A stretch of DNA of 64,000 nucleotides from Lantana camara (Eukaryota > Streptophyta > Magnoliopsida > Lamiales > Verbenaceae), in the NCBI GenBank assembly GCA_037501455.1, contig CM074864.1, forward strand, positions 27,646,001 to 27,710,000, written 5' to 3'. The translations under genes and the position numbers were made by a program. Numbering within the stretch: position 1 is the first letter of the stretch; each line of letters opens with the position of its first letter. The notes beneath the pieces were generated by a model. That model made no database searches. It was not told where the DNA came from and saw only the letters and a program-made list of their open reading frames with translations. This document shows, in pieces, positions 48,088-59,850 of the stretch.

Positions 48088-48531
48088 AATCTTTAGTTTG
48101 AAGTTGGAGATAGCGTCTTTTTAAAGGCTTCTCCACAAAAAGGGCTTTCAAGGATTGGTCGAGGAGGAAAATTAAACTGTCGGTTTTTGGGATGGTATGA
48201 GATTTTGGAGAAGATTGGGGATACAACCTACCGATTGGATTTGCCTCCAAGTTTGACCGGAATCCATAATGTATTTCATGTCTCACAACTTCGGAAGTAC
48301 TATCGAGATGAGTCCAAGGTTTTACCGATTGAGGAAGTGGAACTAGAGCCGAATCTCACCTTTATTCAGAAACCGATTAAGATTTTGGATAGGAAGTTTC
48401 AAGAATTAAGAAATCGCCGTATTGCACTAGTCAAGGTTCTTTGGTGAAGTGATCAAACCGAAGAGGCTACGTGGGAAACGGAGGAAAAGATGAAGAAGTT
48501 CCACCCCGAATTGTTTCCGGGAGATAAGTAA
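48088..48531 (+). pseudogene. pol: Element D pol, 3' part (integrase C-terminus and chromodomain)
   Basis: Resumes the frame broken at 33504. With one GAAAG duplication removed the reading continues without shift: FEVGDSVFLKASPQKGLSR, GRGGKLN, then YEILEKIGDTTYRLDLPPS, TGIHNVFHVSQLRKYYRD. The chromodomain follows (KILDRKFQELRNRRIALVK, TEEATWETEEKMKKFHPELF). In-frame stops lie at about 48094 (TAG) and 48445 (TGA). The natural stop is TAA at 48529, 34 bases before the LTR, unlike element E. This confirms D as a chromodomain-bearing gypsy element. Confidence 0.9.
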
Positions 48532-48563
48532 ATCCGAGGACGGATTCTTTTAAGGGGGAGAGG
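48531..48563 (+). other. Element D pre-PPT hairpin and PPT
   Basis: AATCCGAGGACGGATT (6-bp stem, loop AGGA), then TTTTAAGGGGGAGAGG directly before LTR TGTAACGCCCCGAC. Confidence 0.85.
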
Positions 48564-49835
48564 TTGTAACGCCCCGACTTTTCGGCCGTACAGGTATGAC
48601 GTATGTGTTTACGTAATTGCACGTTTAAATTAATTAATTATGTCATTAGTTTTTTATTAAAATTATTCTTTTAATTATATTATTTTAATTCGTTAAAAAT
48701 TTTATTTTTATGAATATTTAATTTTATAATTTATTTATGAAATTTAAATTGATTCTTGAATGTTATGCACTTAATTGTTTTGATCGCGTGCCGTTCCTAT
48801 CTGATTTGATTCCGAAATTTTGTGAAATTTTAGTATATCATAGATTTATGTGTTATGAACATGTCGTTATGCTCGTTTCATGTTTTTGATCTCGTTTGTT
48901 GTGGTAACGAATTTTATTTTGGGAACAAGACCAAAACGAGGGCTAAAGAGGATTTCGCGCACCTTTGGTTCCGGGCGTCATAACTTGTGCTCGGGAACTC
49001 GGATTCAAGTTCCGTCGCATCTGTTGAACTCGTATCAAATATCTGGGTTCAATGGAATAAGTCTTATATTTTTCTATGCCCGTTTGAACCTCCGAAATTT
49101 AACCGAAACTTGTAACGTTCGCCTAAATGACCACCTCCCACCATTTTAACCATAACTTGAACCATAGTTAACCAAATTGAGTGAAACTGGGACCCACATG
49201 GCCTTCACTTAACCCTTAATCAGCTAACATCTCTCTCAATTTATTTCATACACCAAGAGGATACAAATTCAGTAGCATACTGAGACCCCCTTGGAAGAGA
49301 GAAAGAACACTATTTCATTTCACCCTTTTGAGCTAATCCCTCCCTCAATTCCCTCCATTTTTGAAAGGTAAGCTTGAAATTTTATTCTCTACCTTCTCCT
49401 CTTTCTTTAAAGCCTAATCTTGCTGAATTTCATGATGATTTATGTATGCACTGGAGAATTTGATGAATAGTAAGAGTTTATGTTCTTTTGATAAATCTTC
49501 CATGTTTCCTTGGGATTTCTTTGAGTTCAATGCATGAAATCTGATCTCAAGAACTTCATTTAATGCTAAATGAACTTGTATTTCTTGGTAGTTGAGAATT
49601 AATGAAGATGCCATTAATGAACTTTGAACGAAAATGGATTTTTCCCCCTTTGTTCTCGTGTTGCTGCTGTTGCTGCGTGGCTTAAGGCCTGTTATGCGCC
49701 TAAAATTGCTGAGTTTGGTTGCTCCTTCATCCCTTAATATGTTAGCTTGAGTGTTGGTTGAAGCCTTGTGTGTTCATGCCCTGTTTTCCTTCACGAAGAG
49801 CTGCTGCTGCTGCTGTTGTCTGTTCCTGCCGTAAC

Positions 49836-49965
49836 ACTCTCCCCGGACGGGAAGAGTTTGTACTGAAAGTATCCCCGGGCGGGGACACTTGTGCAGAATA
49901 CCCCCTGCATCTCCTTCCCCTGGTAGGGAAGGTTTGTATTGTTTGTTTCCCCGACAAGGGAGAAT
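49836..49965. repeat. GC-rich palindromic module, LTR D
   Basis: Four degenerate units: ACTCTCCCCGGACGGGAAGAG, TATCCCCGGGCGGGGACA, CCTTCCCCTGGTAGGGAAGG and TTCCCCGACAAGGGAGAA. Flanks and cores differ, but each unit remains an inverted repeat. Confidence 0.78.
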
Positions 49966-50158
49966 TCTTTTTTGTTTTCTTATTTGCTGCAATCTTTATC
50001 TTAAATGTGTTGTGTACTATATTTATATGTATGTATCATATTATGTATATATATTATGTATTCTAAATGAGTGCTTGTGATATTGTGTTGTAGTGCATCC
50101 GTTTTGTGTGTAATTGTGCATGCATGTACACATATATTGTATATTATTTTGTGTGTTC

Positions 50159-50161
<3 letters not shown>

Positions 50162-50202
<41 letters not shown>
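50162..50202. repeat. TA microsatellite
   Basis: An uninterrupted (TA)n run of about 40 bases in LTR D, followed by GTATAC/GCATGC-rich sequence. Short frames across it on both strands are artefacts of the repeat. Confidence 0.92.
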
Positions 50203-50206
<4 letters not shown>

Positions 50207-51964
50207 ATACATGCATATGTAATGTGTTTATATCATATATATTTTGCATGTGTGTGTGTATACGTGCATATATATGTATATATATATGTATATTATATAT
50301 ATAAATATTGCATGCATAAGTAAATATATATATTATGTAATATGTATATATTATATAATTATGCATGTGTATGTACGTGTGTTTATATATATATATATAT
50401 ATTATATTGTTAAATTTATTTGGAATTATAGAATTAATTTGTTATCTATTTCACATTGTTACCTATTTAATTGATCTGAATGCCTTTATTTTTGCCTATT
50501 CTCTAATTGTAAATTTGTTATCTTTCAGCTATAATTGTTATATGAAATGCATGACTTGAATTGCTATGAATTATGAAATGTTTGAACATGAAACCTTTAA
50601 GTATGGAACGTGTTGAATGAACTCCTTAGTTATATGGCTTCATAACATGATTTATACCTCGTATGCATCTCATATCATGTGCATAGCATTGTAGAGCGTC
50701 GTATATGGTCATATTGAGTCTCACTTCACCTTTCTTGCACAAATTTGGGCCCAATCGGAGACGTGGGCGATCCTTGAGGCAATTGTACTTCTCTTTTGCC
50801 GTTTCAAGGTGGGTTTCTCTTCTAATAGCTATGATAACCCAATATATCCCTTATATGAAAGATATGAGCCTAATTAGTAAATTTATACATCGAGTCATTT
50901 TGGGTAAATGATTTCAAACGTATAACCTTTCATTTATGAATTCTACCTTATGATTTTGGCGAGACATGATTGTAATTGCTCGGGGCCCAGGGACTTAGTA
51001 CATGTGGTTATCCGGGGAGGCAAGGGCTAACGGTGATCCCATGTACTAGTTCCAACCAAACTACGGTGATACCAGACCTCGCTAGGAGATTAACGGGGAG
51101 TGGGAGCTGAGTTCCCTTGGGGGATTCATGTACCCCCATTGGCCTATGTATGGACCGGTGGTCGGGTCTTGCAAGCCTGTCCACCACTAGGAGGGAAAAT
51201 GTGTATATGTATGATTATGAATCGTATGAATGTGCACAAAAGAATATATGTATGATAACGAATGAATTATTATTACGAATACACAAGGTGTTGGTTGGAG
51301 ATAATGCACACCCACTCGCCAGGGCCATGAATACCCTAATGATTGAATATGATAGTGGTAATCCTGATGATGTTTTCTTTTGTTTTACCCACTTGGGGAA
51401 ATTACTCTAAAACTTTATTCGGGTTTATGACTTGCCTGAATGTGTTTAAATTCAGCGATATTTATACTTATGCTTTTTTTTTTATACCCACCAGTCTCCT
51501 ATAGACTGAAACCGGTTTGTTTTTCAGTGGTTTTATGCAGGTTAAGGAGTGCAGGGTGGGAATACAAGTCGTCTAGGTCTTGCATTAGTGTTTAGCACTC
51601 TCTGTCGGTTTCACTTACACACATACTCTTATTTTTGTATATGATCATATATTAGGAGCGTTATGATTTCGTTACCCCGTTTGGGCGATAGAATACTTGG
51701 ATGGAACTTGTATATATATTTTGGAGCTTGGTGGGTCATTGCTTATAGTACATCTTGCTAAATTGCTTCCGCTTTCTATGTTATTACTTTGATTTATTTA
51801 TGTCTTGTCTTGTATGGTTTAAGGGTTAGCCCGCCTAGCATAACTTGTGTGTTTTGTCCCCGCTCGCCGTGATTTGGCACGTGTATGGACTTTACATTTC
51901 ATATGTAGGTCGGGTATTGGTGCGGAGGATGTGGTACCTTGTGCTCAGGTGCTACATCCTTAAG

Positions 51965-51976
51965 TGGTATCAGAGC
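51965..51976 (+). other. Primer binding site, copy D2
   Basis: TGGTATCAGAGC, 8 bases after the LTR end at 51956. Confidence 0.93.
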
Positions 51977-52173
51977 CTAGGGTTGCAAAACCCGGGCTCT
52001 CGTGTCGTGTCGAGTCAATGTAAGTCGTACGGGTTTAGGAATAATTTGTCAACGTGTTGCATATGCGTTTTTTTTTATGTGCTGATATGCTCTAAATTTT
52101 GATTTTTTTTTGAATCAATTGCATTCTCAAGCATGGACTAAAATAGCATGCATTTCAGTGTTTCTTTGGTAAG

Positions 52174-54282
52174 ATTCCTCCAAGAAGAGACAGACATAGG
52201 TCTCCCAATCGACGCCGTCATTGTAATCGATCTCTAACACCACAACAACAAGAGCCACAACAACTACAGCTTCCCCCAATGGATATGGGGAACTTTATGG
52301 AAGGGGTCTTTAACTATGTTGAGCATCGGAGAGCTCGAGCTCCCCCACCACCACAAGCTGAGCAACAACCGACACCTCCACCAAACAATTGGGATTCTCA
52401 TGGGGTATTTTTGAGCTACAATCCCCCTCAGTTTTCGGGTTCTAATGATGATGTTATTTCAGAAGGATGGTTGACAAGGATTGAGAGGATCTTCAGTGTC
52501 CGATAGTTCATCACGCAGGAGAAGGCTTAATTCGCTATTTTTCAGTTAGATGGCGAGGCCTATAATTGGTGGGAACAAACGAGAGAGAGACTTGAGGTTG
52601 ATGAGGAGGAAGTGTTCAAAAGGAAATTTCGAGAATATTTTATGCTGGAAGTGGTAAGGGAAAGAAAGGAACAGGAATTCATGGATCTGAAGCAGGGCAC
52701 TCGCTCGGCAGCTTTTAATAGGCTTGGGAAGTATGCTCCTCATATCACTCGGGATGAGAAGAGGAAAGCGAGGAAGTTTATCGCAGGCTTGAGGAAGGAC
52801 TTAAGACATGGTCACGCCGGTCATAACTTTGAGTCCTTTGCTGACACTGTACAGAGGGCTTTGGTGCAAGAGGAGGAATACAAGAAGAAGGATCCGGTTT
52901 TTACCGCACCGATGTGACAAGGCTCCGGATCAAGTTCGGGAAAGGGGCCCACGATTCAAGCTACTCCCCCACCTAAGGGTACTTTCAAGAGACCCCGAAA
53001 TGTAGGGTAAGCCTCACAAGCTCCAAAGGCTCTACCGGTGACAATGGCATCTAGAACATCACGCCAAGATATACCTCCACGTACCCATTGTGGAGGACCG
53101 GTCCACACTTACAACAATTACCGAAGAAGATTGGGTTTGTGCTTGATTTGTGAAAAAGGTGACCACATAGCGAATGCTTGTCCGGACAAGGCTCTAGGGT
53201 TTCAAAGAGCATTTCCAAGGCCTATGATCCGAGCACGTGCTTATGCCCTTGAGGGAGAGGTGCAGGATGCAGAGGTTGATCCGACTGCCGTGGTGGAAGG
53301 TACCATATGCATTCATACCATGAACATTCATGCACTTTTCGATCCGGGTGCCACGTATTTCTTTATTTTCTGTGATTTAGCTGCTACTTTGTGCTTACCT
53401 GTTGCCTGCTTAAATTCTTGTTATTTGGTGAGTTCTCCCATCGGAGGAAGTTTGCAGACAGATTAAGTGATTTGGGGTTGTGCAGTGGGTTTAGAAGGTA
53501 AAGATTACCCGGTAGATTTCATTGTGATGCCTATGAACAAGTACGGAGTTATTTTAAGTATAGATTGGTTGTTCAGGCATCGGGCCAAGGTTGATTGTTT
53601 TACAAAGAAGATTATACTGGGTGAAGATTTGATTGTTGGTTTTGGGTCAAAAACGGTACCTCTTTTGTCCTTTATAGTAGCTCATAAATTGGTAAGAAAG
53701 GGAGCAACGGGATTTATTGCTTATCTTCTCAATAAGCCAAAAGATCAGGCCAACTTTGAGGATACAACAGTTGTAATGGAATTTCCCGATGTTTTTTCTG
53801 AGAATTTAGGTTCGTTACCACCGGATCTTGAGATTGAATTTGTGAAAGACTTATATCCGGGATTCGAACGTATTCTAAAACCCCTTATCGGATGGCACCG
53901 GCCGAATTGAACGAATTAAAGATTCAGCTTGAAGAGTTACTTAAGATTGGGTATATTCGGCCAAGTTCTTCACCTTGGGGTGCACCGGTTCTTTTCATCA
54001 AGAAAAAGGATGGGACTCTAAGAATGTGTATTGATTACCGAGAGCTGAATCGAATGACGATAAAGAACAAGTATCCTTTCCCCCACATTGAGAATTTATT
54101 CGATATGTTGCAAGGTTCAGGGGTGTATTCAAAATTGGACTTGAGACAAGGATACTATCAGTTGAAGATTAGGGAGGAGGATATTCATAAGATGGGATTC
54201 AACACTCGGTATGGGCATTACGAAGTTTTAGTGATGCCTTTCGGATTGACTAATGCTCCGGCTGCTTTTATAGATATGATGC
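52174..54282 (+). pseudogene. Copy D2 gag-pol fragment, ends inside RT
   Basis: A sister of 29503-31600. The start codon has become ATT (52174). One frame then runs through gag (ALFDPG-type protease included), with stops at 52504, near 52528, 52915 and 53461. Small in-frame losses exist against D (12 bases near 52610, 15 bases near 52710). The knuckle reads CLICEKGDHIANAC; protease FDPGATYFFI; ILSIDWL replaces ILGMDWL. A one-base shift near 53875 precedes RT ([49 protein letters not shown]). It stops at GATATGATGC, 54282, before FIDD, where unrelated sequence starts. Confidence 0.88.
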
Positions 54283-54814
54283 TATTGGAAATAGTACCCT
54301 GAAAGTTCAATTTGTCGAATTAATTAAACTGAATTTACAGCAAGTTGTGAGTATTTCACATAATGATAATTAATGGCGTGTGGTGGTATTCTTATATGAA
54401 ATGTGTTTCATAGGAAAAGACTTTGAATACCGAAATCACGTGTCATTAAAGTTCTAGTGGAATTAAATATTGTTAAATGGTAATTAATTACTATCATGAG
54501 ATGATAATATATTAATCCATTTGGAGCTAAAATTAATTAGTCCTGCAGGTCCCCCTACAAGCCCCAATTGAAAACCCGAATAGAAAATATTAAAAGCAGA
54601 AAGACAAATGATTTTTCAAAGTGTTTGAAAATAAGCCAATGGATTTATTTGAAGAAAATAAATCTTGTTCCAAAGAGTTGGAAATGCCCGGAATTTTATT
54701 TTGGAGAAAATAAAATTTTTCATAAAAAAAAGAGGTATTATTTTTAATGACGTGGCAGCTGACGTGGCATGCCACGTCAGCGGGCAGGCGTGATGTGGCA
54801 CTGACAGGGTGCCA
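54283..54814 (+). other. Unassigned 0.53 kb segment, possibly the start of a copia LTR
   Basis: Not similar to any other part of the window. It begins TATTGGAAATAGTACCCTG, which resembles the TGTTGGAAAT opening of many plant Ty1/copia LTRs with G changed to A, and it breaks cleanly into D2's RT. It ends where element C inserts. No coding frame is convincing. It contains the palindrome at 54758-54781. Confidence 0.4.
54758..54781. repeat. Perfect 24-bp palindrome built on TGACGTGGCA
   Basis: A self-complementary tract centred on GGCATGCC with arms GCTGACGT. A further TGACGTGGCA directly precedes it and a GTGATGTGGCAC follows. ACGT-core motifs of this kind are bZIP-type sites in plants. Confidence 0.7.
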
Positions 54815-55065
54815 TGTAACGCCCCGATTTTTCCATTTATGTATTATGTGATAATTTAAAATTTTCTTAACGTTAAATGCATTATATTTCCATGAACTTA
54901 TATGGAATTATGGTTAATGTGAGAATCTACATTAAATAATTGTTGAACGTGATTTAATTACCAACTTGTCCTTAAATGATCTTCCTTTTAAATTCAAGGG
55001 CCAAATTGCATAATATATTTTGGGACCAAAGTATTTAATTATTTAGGAAGGGAACTTAATTGCAT

Positions 55066-56059
55066 AACTTATATACATGAGGGATTAAATTGTAATTTGA
55101 GCATTTTCACCAAAATCAAAATGATGAATCACGTACAACAGCTTCTTCTTGCTTCCAAGTTCATTTCATCCAAAATCACCAATATATTTGCTTCCTTCTA
55201 TTCTCGGTTCATCAAGAAGAAGAGGAACAATTTTGGAATCATCATCTTTAAGCTAAGATTTCCAAGGAATTCTCATATCTTGAAGCTCAATCATCTCCTT
55301 TTCCATCTATTTTCATTCAAGACACATGTAAGCTTGGTTATGTGATCTTTTCATGATTTATATGGAAGCTAGGGTTATGATTTCATGGAAGATATGGAGT
55401 AATTGTTGTTTGATGCATGAATACATGAATTTTCCATGGATTAATACTTGAATTCTTGAAATATTTCAAGTTATATCATCAGATTTTATATGAGCTTGAA
55501 GTTGGAAATCTTGATAATCATGAGTGATTTATGTGTTTTTATGGAAATTTATTGTATCTTGTAACTTATATACATGAGGGATTAAATTGTAATTTGAGCA
55601 TTTTCACCAAAATCAAAATGATGAATCACGTACAACAGCTTCTTCATGCTTCCAAGTTCATTTCATCCAAAATCACCAATATATTTGCTTCCATCTATTC
55701 TCGGTTCATCAAGAAGAAGAGGAACAATTTGGGAATCATCATCTTTAAGCTAAAATTTCCAAGGAATTCTCATATCTTGAAGCTCAATCATCTCCTTTTC
55801 TATCTATTTTCATTCAAGACACATGTAAGCTTGGTTATGTGATCTTTTCATGATTTATATGGAAGCTAGGGTTATGATTTCATGGAAGATATGGAGTAAT
55901 TGTTGTTTGATGCATGAATACATGAATTTTCCATAGATTAACACTTGAATTCTTGAAATATTTGAAGTTATATCATCAAATTTTATATGAGCTTGAAGTT
56001 GGAAATCTTGATAATCATGAGTGATTTATGTGTTTTTATGGAAATTTATTGTATCTTGA
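55066..56059 (+). repeat. 497-bp tandem duplication in C 5' LTR
   Basis: The AACTTATATACATGAGGG block and everything to GGAAATTTATTGTATCTTG recur with few differences. Only one copy exists in the 3' LTR near 63087-63583. The unit includes the purine-rich first-exon-like part and the candidate splice donor. Confidence 0.9.
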
Positions 56060-56185
56060 ACATATATGTCTGCTTATTTCCAGAAAACTTGCATTTTGGT
56101 GCATGAAAATGGTTGTTTTGGGTTGTTGTTGTTATTGGCCTAGACATCCCCAGTTTTTCTGCTCTGTTTTTCTGCAGAACTTGGA

Positions 56186-56418
56186 GGTCGCGACCGCGTC
56201 AAAAACAGAACAAAAACGGTCGCGCCCGCAACCCACTCACATTTCTGGCATAATTTCAAGTCGCGACCGCGGTTGAAAATACACAATAAAATCGGCTACG
56301 GCCGCGACCAAAATTTGGCCAAGTTTCGACTTTTAAATAAATTGCACGAAAAATTCATGAAAAAATAAGGTCGCGCCCGCGACCATTTTATGAACAAAAT
56401 TGGTGTTGACCGCGACCC
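56186..56418. repeat. GGTCGCGACCGCGACC palindrome array, C 5' LTR
   Basis: Several units, for example GGTCGCGACCGCG, CGGTCGCGCCCGCAACC, AAGTCGCGACCGCGG, AAGGTCGCGCCCGCGACC and GACCGCGACCC. The 3' LTR has a reduced set. Confidence 0.8.
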
Positions 56419-56750
56419 TTGCCTAAACTGCCAAAATTTCCAATTTTCACTTTTCAATCCAATGCATTTAAGAGACCCAAATTGTTATTATGTGATATAT
56501 TTCATGCCATAATATGATAGTTACATGCGACATTGATCATGGAACGTCATCTCGTTGCATTTTCGCCCTTCGTCATAATTGGTTCATTTTGAGTCATGTC
56601 TCACGTGCACTTATCATTCTTGCACAGATCACATTCTCGGTGCCGAGGAGCAGGCACCCTAGACTACATCCCTGGTATTTTGTCGGCACAGGTGAGGTTT
56701 AATTGCTAGCTATCTAGAACTCGTACAACCCTTATGTGGATTTTGGGCCA

Positions 56751-56760
<10 letters not shown>

Positions 56761-56797
<37 letters not shown>
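56761..56797. repeat. TA microsatellite
   Basis: A (TA)n run of about 37 bases in C 5' LTR. Confidence 0.9.
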
Positions 56798-56799
<2 letters not shown>

Positions 56800-57245
56800 C
56801 TTTCTAAAAACGTCAAGCGATTGCAAATGATTATCGTGACATATTGAAATGATCATGATATCGTGAACTGATCGTGTTTTGGCGAGTAACCTTGAATCGT
56901 GTACTGTGGGCCCGAGGGTTAGTGTATGAGCCAACCGGGAAAGAATGGGCTGACGGGTAACTCTGCACTCCCCTCAAGTCGTGGGGATGAACCCTGAATC
57001 CACCAGGAGGATTGGTGGAGGAAGGAATCTCATACGTGGGAGTCATAAACCTGACGTCCGCCGTGACTCGGTGGTGGGGCCTTGCAATCCCACCATCACC
57101 GGAGGGAAAAGAAGTTCGTGAAATTTCTAAGTGTACACTGTAATGACTTACAATAATCGGTGTAAAGGTTGGAGATTGCCCTCACTCAGCGGGCCACTGA
57201 TTGAATTGAATTGAAATTGATTGTATTGTTAAAATTGGATTGCAG

Positions 57246-57319
57246 TAATCTCGGGCGAGAAGTTCTATTTTGTTATTAAATGTATATTGTCTTCTTTTAT
57301 AAAAACTTACCCGAGATTA
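57246..57319 (+). other. Conserved LTR stem-loop, LTR C
   Basis: TAATCTCGGG pairs perfectly with CCCGAGATTA across a loop of about 54 bases. Against TAATCCCG/CGGGATTA in LTR A, the C-G pair at the fifth-sixth position has become T-A with both arms changed. Confidence 0.65.
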
Positions 57320-57745
57320 TAACTTGCTTGATACGTGTGTTAATATTTATTTAAACCCTTCACTCAGTCTTTTATAGACTGACACATCACATTTTACAGG
57401 TTTGCAGGGTTTGTGCTAGGCGGGATCGAGTCAGGTCTTTTATTTCGAGTCTAGCATTCCACTTCCACGTTAGTGTACTTGTTGTTCATAAATCTTTTGA
57501 GATTTGGTACATATGTATGTGATGTAAGTAAACTCATGAATAATGAAGAAATGTACTTTATGTTTCTTTCGTAATCGTGCATAATGGTATTGAATTGAGG
57601 GTTAGTCCCGCCTAGCTAGTGAGTTCTTTTCCTTGTCACCCGTTCGCTATAGTTTTGGTTCATGTACGGATTATCCATTTCATATGTGGACTGAGCTATA
57701 GTGCGGGGGTGTGGCATCCTTACTTATAGGGTGCTACATCTTTAG

Positions 57746-57757
57746 TGGTATGAGAGC
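57746..57757 (+). other. Degenerate primer binding site, element C
   Basis: TGGTATGAGAGC, one change (C to G) from the consensus in all other elements here. Confidence 0.85.
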
Positions 57758-57988
57758 CCGGTTTCAAAACCAAGGTTCTAGTGTCGTGTCCCATGAGTCT
57801 ATGTCGTGCGGCATGGGATTAATATTTAACTTGAGAGTCTTGCATCTTATTTGAACTCAATTGAATTATTTGAACTACTTGAACTATTTGAAGTACTTGA
57901 ATTATTTGCTTTACGTGAATCATGAAATTTAATTTCATTCATTGGCATCTACTAACCCAACATGCATACCTAGTATCTTGCTTACCGG

Positions 57989-58386
57989 ATGCCTCGTGGC
58001 CGACCTCGTCGTGAGCATTCTCTGGGTCACAGACACCATTATCGTGGCCATTCTCCTCGGTTCCCTCCACCTCCACCCCCTCCGGCGCAACCTCAGGATT
58101 TTCTTGATTTCGTTGTCCGTCTTGTTGATCAAAGAATAAGGAATTATGTACCTCCAACACCACCTGTACCACCAGTACAACCGGAAGCACCTATTTCTGC
58201 TACACTCCGGGAGTTTCAAAACCAGCACCCTCCTAAATTCTTTAAGGGCAATGATCTTCAGGCGGAGATGTGGCTGAAAGAAGTGTAAAGAATCTGGGAG
58301 TTTATTCATGGTGAATCCGGGGAGAAAGCTCGCTGCACTATTACCTTGATTCAGGGTGAAGCATATTCTTGGTGGGAGAGCACGAA
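57989..58386 (+). pseudogene. gag: Element C gag, N-terminal part
   Basis: Begins MPRGRPRREHSLGHRHHYRG at 57989, a basic Arg/His-rich start, then a proline-rich spacer (PPPPPPAQP), FLDFVVRLVDQRIRNYVPP, FQNQHPPKFFKGNDLQAEMW and, past a TAA at 58286, TLIQGEAYSWWEST. It stops at the insertion site of solo LTR H and continues at 61787 in the same frame after removal of the 5-base duplication. Confidence 0.85.
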
Positions 58387-59784
58387 TGTAACGCCCAGTT
58401 TTTCAGTCGTATCGCATGACGTATGTGTTTATCAATTTACGCGAATTAATTATTTCTAAGTGTTTCATATATTTTAATTTATTATTAAATGCTAATTAAT
58501 CATATCTTAAGTTAATTAATATTAAATATATGTGAATTAGTTGTCATTTTAAATCTTAATGTTATTAATACTATATATATATATTTAATTCGTGCAATTC
58601 GACTTTATAATATATGTAATACGTACACTTTGATTTAATGTATATTTGATTCATGCATTTTGGTTATATTTAAATATAAATTTAAATCTTGTTATATATA
58701 TTATGAATTTATTTATGCATTGCTCATGAGTGTTATAAACGCGTTTCGTTCTTATATGATTTGAAATCGAAATTTCATGAAAATTTAATATGTTAGAGAT
58801 ATACGTGTCCTAAATATCAATATGTGATCGTTTCATGTTTTTGGGTTCATTTATATAAGTTTCGAATTTATTTTGTTCTTAGAATCCAAATCGGGGGCTA
58901 ATGAGCAATTAGCGTACCCTTGGTTCCGTATGTGATATCTTGAGCTAGGAAACTCGGATTCGAGTTTCGTCAACTTCGCTAAACTTGTAATGAAAATTTG
59001 AGTTCAATTAACTTAGCCTCATATTTTTTCAAAGTTATTTGAACGTCCGAAATTCAACCGAAAAGTGCTACGTTGGTCAAAACTGCCACAGCTCACTAAA
59101 ATGGCCATAACTTTCTCAATCGTTGACCCAATTAACCATGGTTTGATTCCTTGGAACCCTAACTCAACCCTCTAACAGAGTTTAATCATCCTAAATAGAA
59201 CCAACCCTGACACTTAGAGAAATTTCAGCAAAAGACCCCTGCTCTCTAGAAAATCCCGTAACCCTTGTGCACCTTGGAGATTCAAGCTCAAATCTCTTCC
59301 ATCTTCCATCCAATCAACAAGGTGACTTTAGGGTTGTGATATACATTCAATATATGTCATTTTAAGCTATGCATCCCCAATTTTATGTGTGCATGGAGAT
59401 TTGAAGACATGCATGAATAGTTAGGGAATAAATCCATTTCTTGAATTCATTGTTAAATTTCCAGATTTCTTGAGGTTTGAGGCATGAAATATGATCCCTC
59501 TAGCATCCTTTAGACATTCTTGAACTTGTATGTGATTTATGTGAGGTGTGTGTGGTTCCACCATGACTGAAAATGTGCATTTTGAAGCTTTTGGGAATGA
59601 ATTTGCTTCCATGGCTGCTGCTGTGTCTTTTGTTGCTGTTACATGCTTGTGTGCTGTGTTTGGGGCATGCCTGGCTGTGTTTTTCCTTGCCTTTAGAGGT
59701 TGGTTTATTGCTGCTTTGATGCTTGAAGATGTCCTCTGCTGCTGCTGCAAATATGATGAGAGAACAGGGACTAGAATTCCTTCA

Positions 59785-59850
59785 TCGCGACCTGCAGTTC
59801 GAGGTCGCGCCGGCGACCGCAACAAGGCATTTTCTGGTCGCGCCCGCGAC
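59785..59850. repeat. GTCGCGCCCGCGAC palindrome module, LTR H
   Basis: Three units: ATCGCGACCTGCAGTTCGA, GGTCGCGCCGGCGACCGC and GGTCGCGCCCGCGAC. H and C share this palindrome type although the rest of their LTRs differ strongly. Confidence 0.75.

Larger units (their letters stand above)
49368..51540 (+). other. Candidate leader intron inside LTR D
   Basis: Donor GAAAG|GTAAGC matches the plant 5' splice consensus. The acceptor region reads ATAGACTGAAACC (branch-like CTGAA), then a T-rich run and ATGCAG|GTTAAGG. Predicted intron 2.17 kb. Confidence 0.5.
48565..51956 (+). repeat. Element D LTR (3.39 kb), shared by the two internal copies
   Basis: Begins TGTAACGCCCCGAC and ends AGGTGCTACA, with PPT on its left and PBS on its right, so it serves as 3' LTR of D and 5' LTR of D2. 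Landmarks: donor AAAG|GTAAGC at 49368, CCCCGGGCGGGG palindromes 49836-49965, TA run 50162-50202, stem-loop 51359-51427, CAGTC hairpin 51492-51509, acceptor TTTTATGCAG ending 51540. Confidence 0.9.
29143..54282 (+). mobile_element. Element D: decayed chromovirus in LTR-internal-LTR-internal order
   Basis: The order is a 145-base LTR stub, PBS, gag-pol, PPT, full LTR (48565-51956), a second PBS and second gag-pol (D2) that breaks off in RT at 54282. The two internal regions are close copies but carry different lesions, so neither is a recent duplicate. Sharing one LTR between two internal regions is what unequal recombination between LTRs yields. The 29142/29143 joint shows no target duplication. 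Element E interrupts the first integrase. Confidence 0.8.
54815..57738 (+). repeat. Element C 5' LTR with internal duplication
   Basis: TGTAACGCCCCGAT to GGGTGCTACA, 2.92 kb. A tandem duplication with a period of 497 bases (about 55066-55562 and 55563-56059) is absent from the 3' LTR. Landmarks: donor CACAT|GTAAGC at 55328, duplicated at 55825; GTCGCGACC palindromes 56186-56418; TA run 56761-56797; stem-loop 57246-57319; CAGTC hairpin 57365-57382; acceptor TTTTACAG ending 57399. Confidence 0.9.

Noticed and set aside
50071..50474. Overlapping frames rich in Tyr, Ile and Cys on both strands
   Set aside because: Produced by the TA/TG microsatellite in LTR D; low complexity, not coding.
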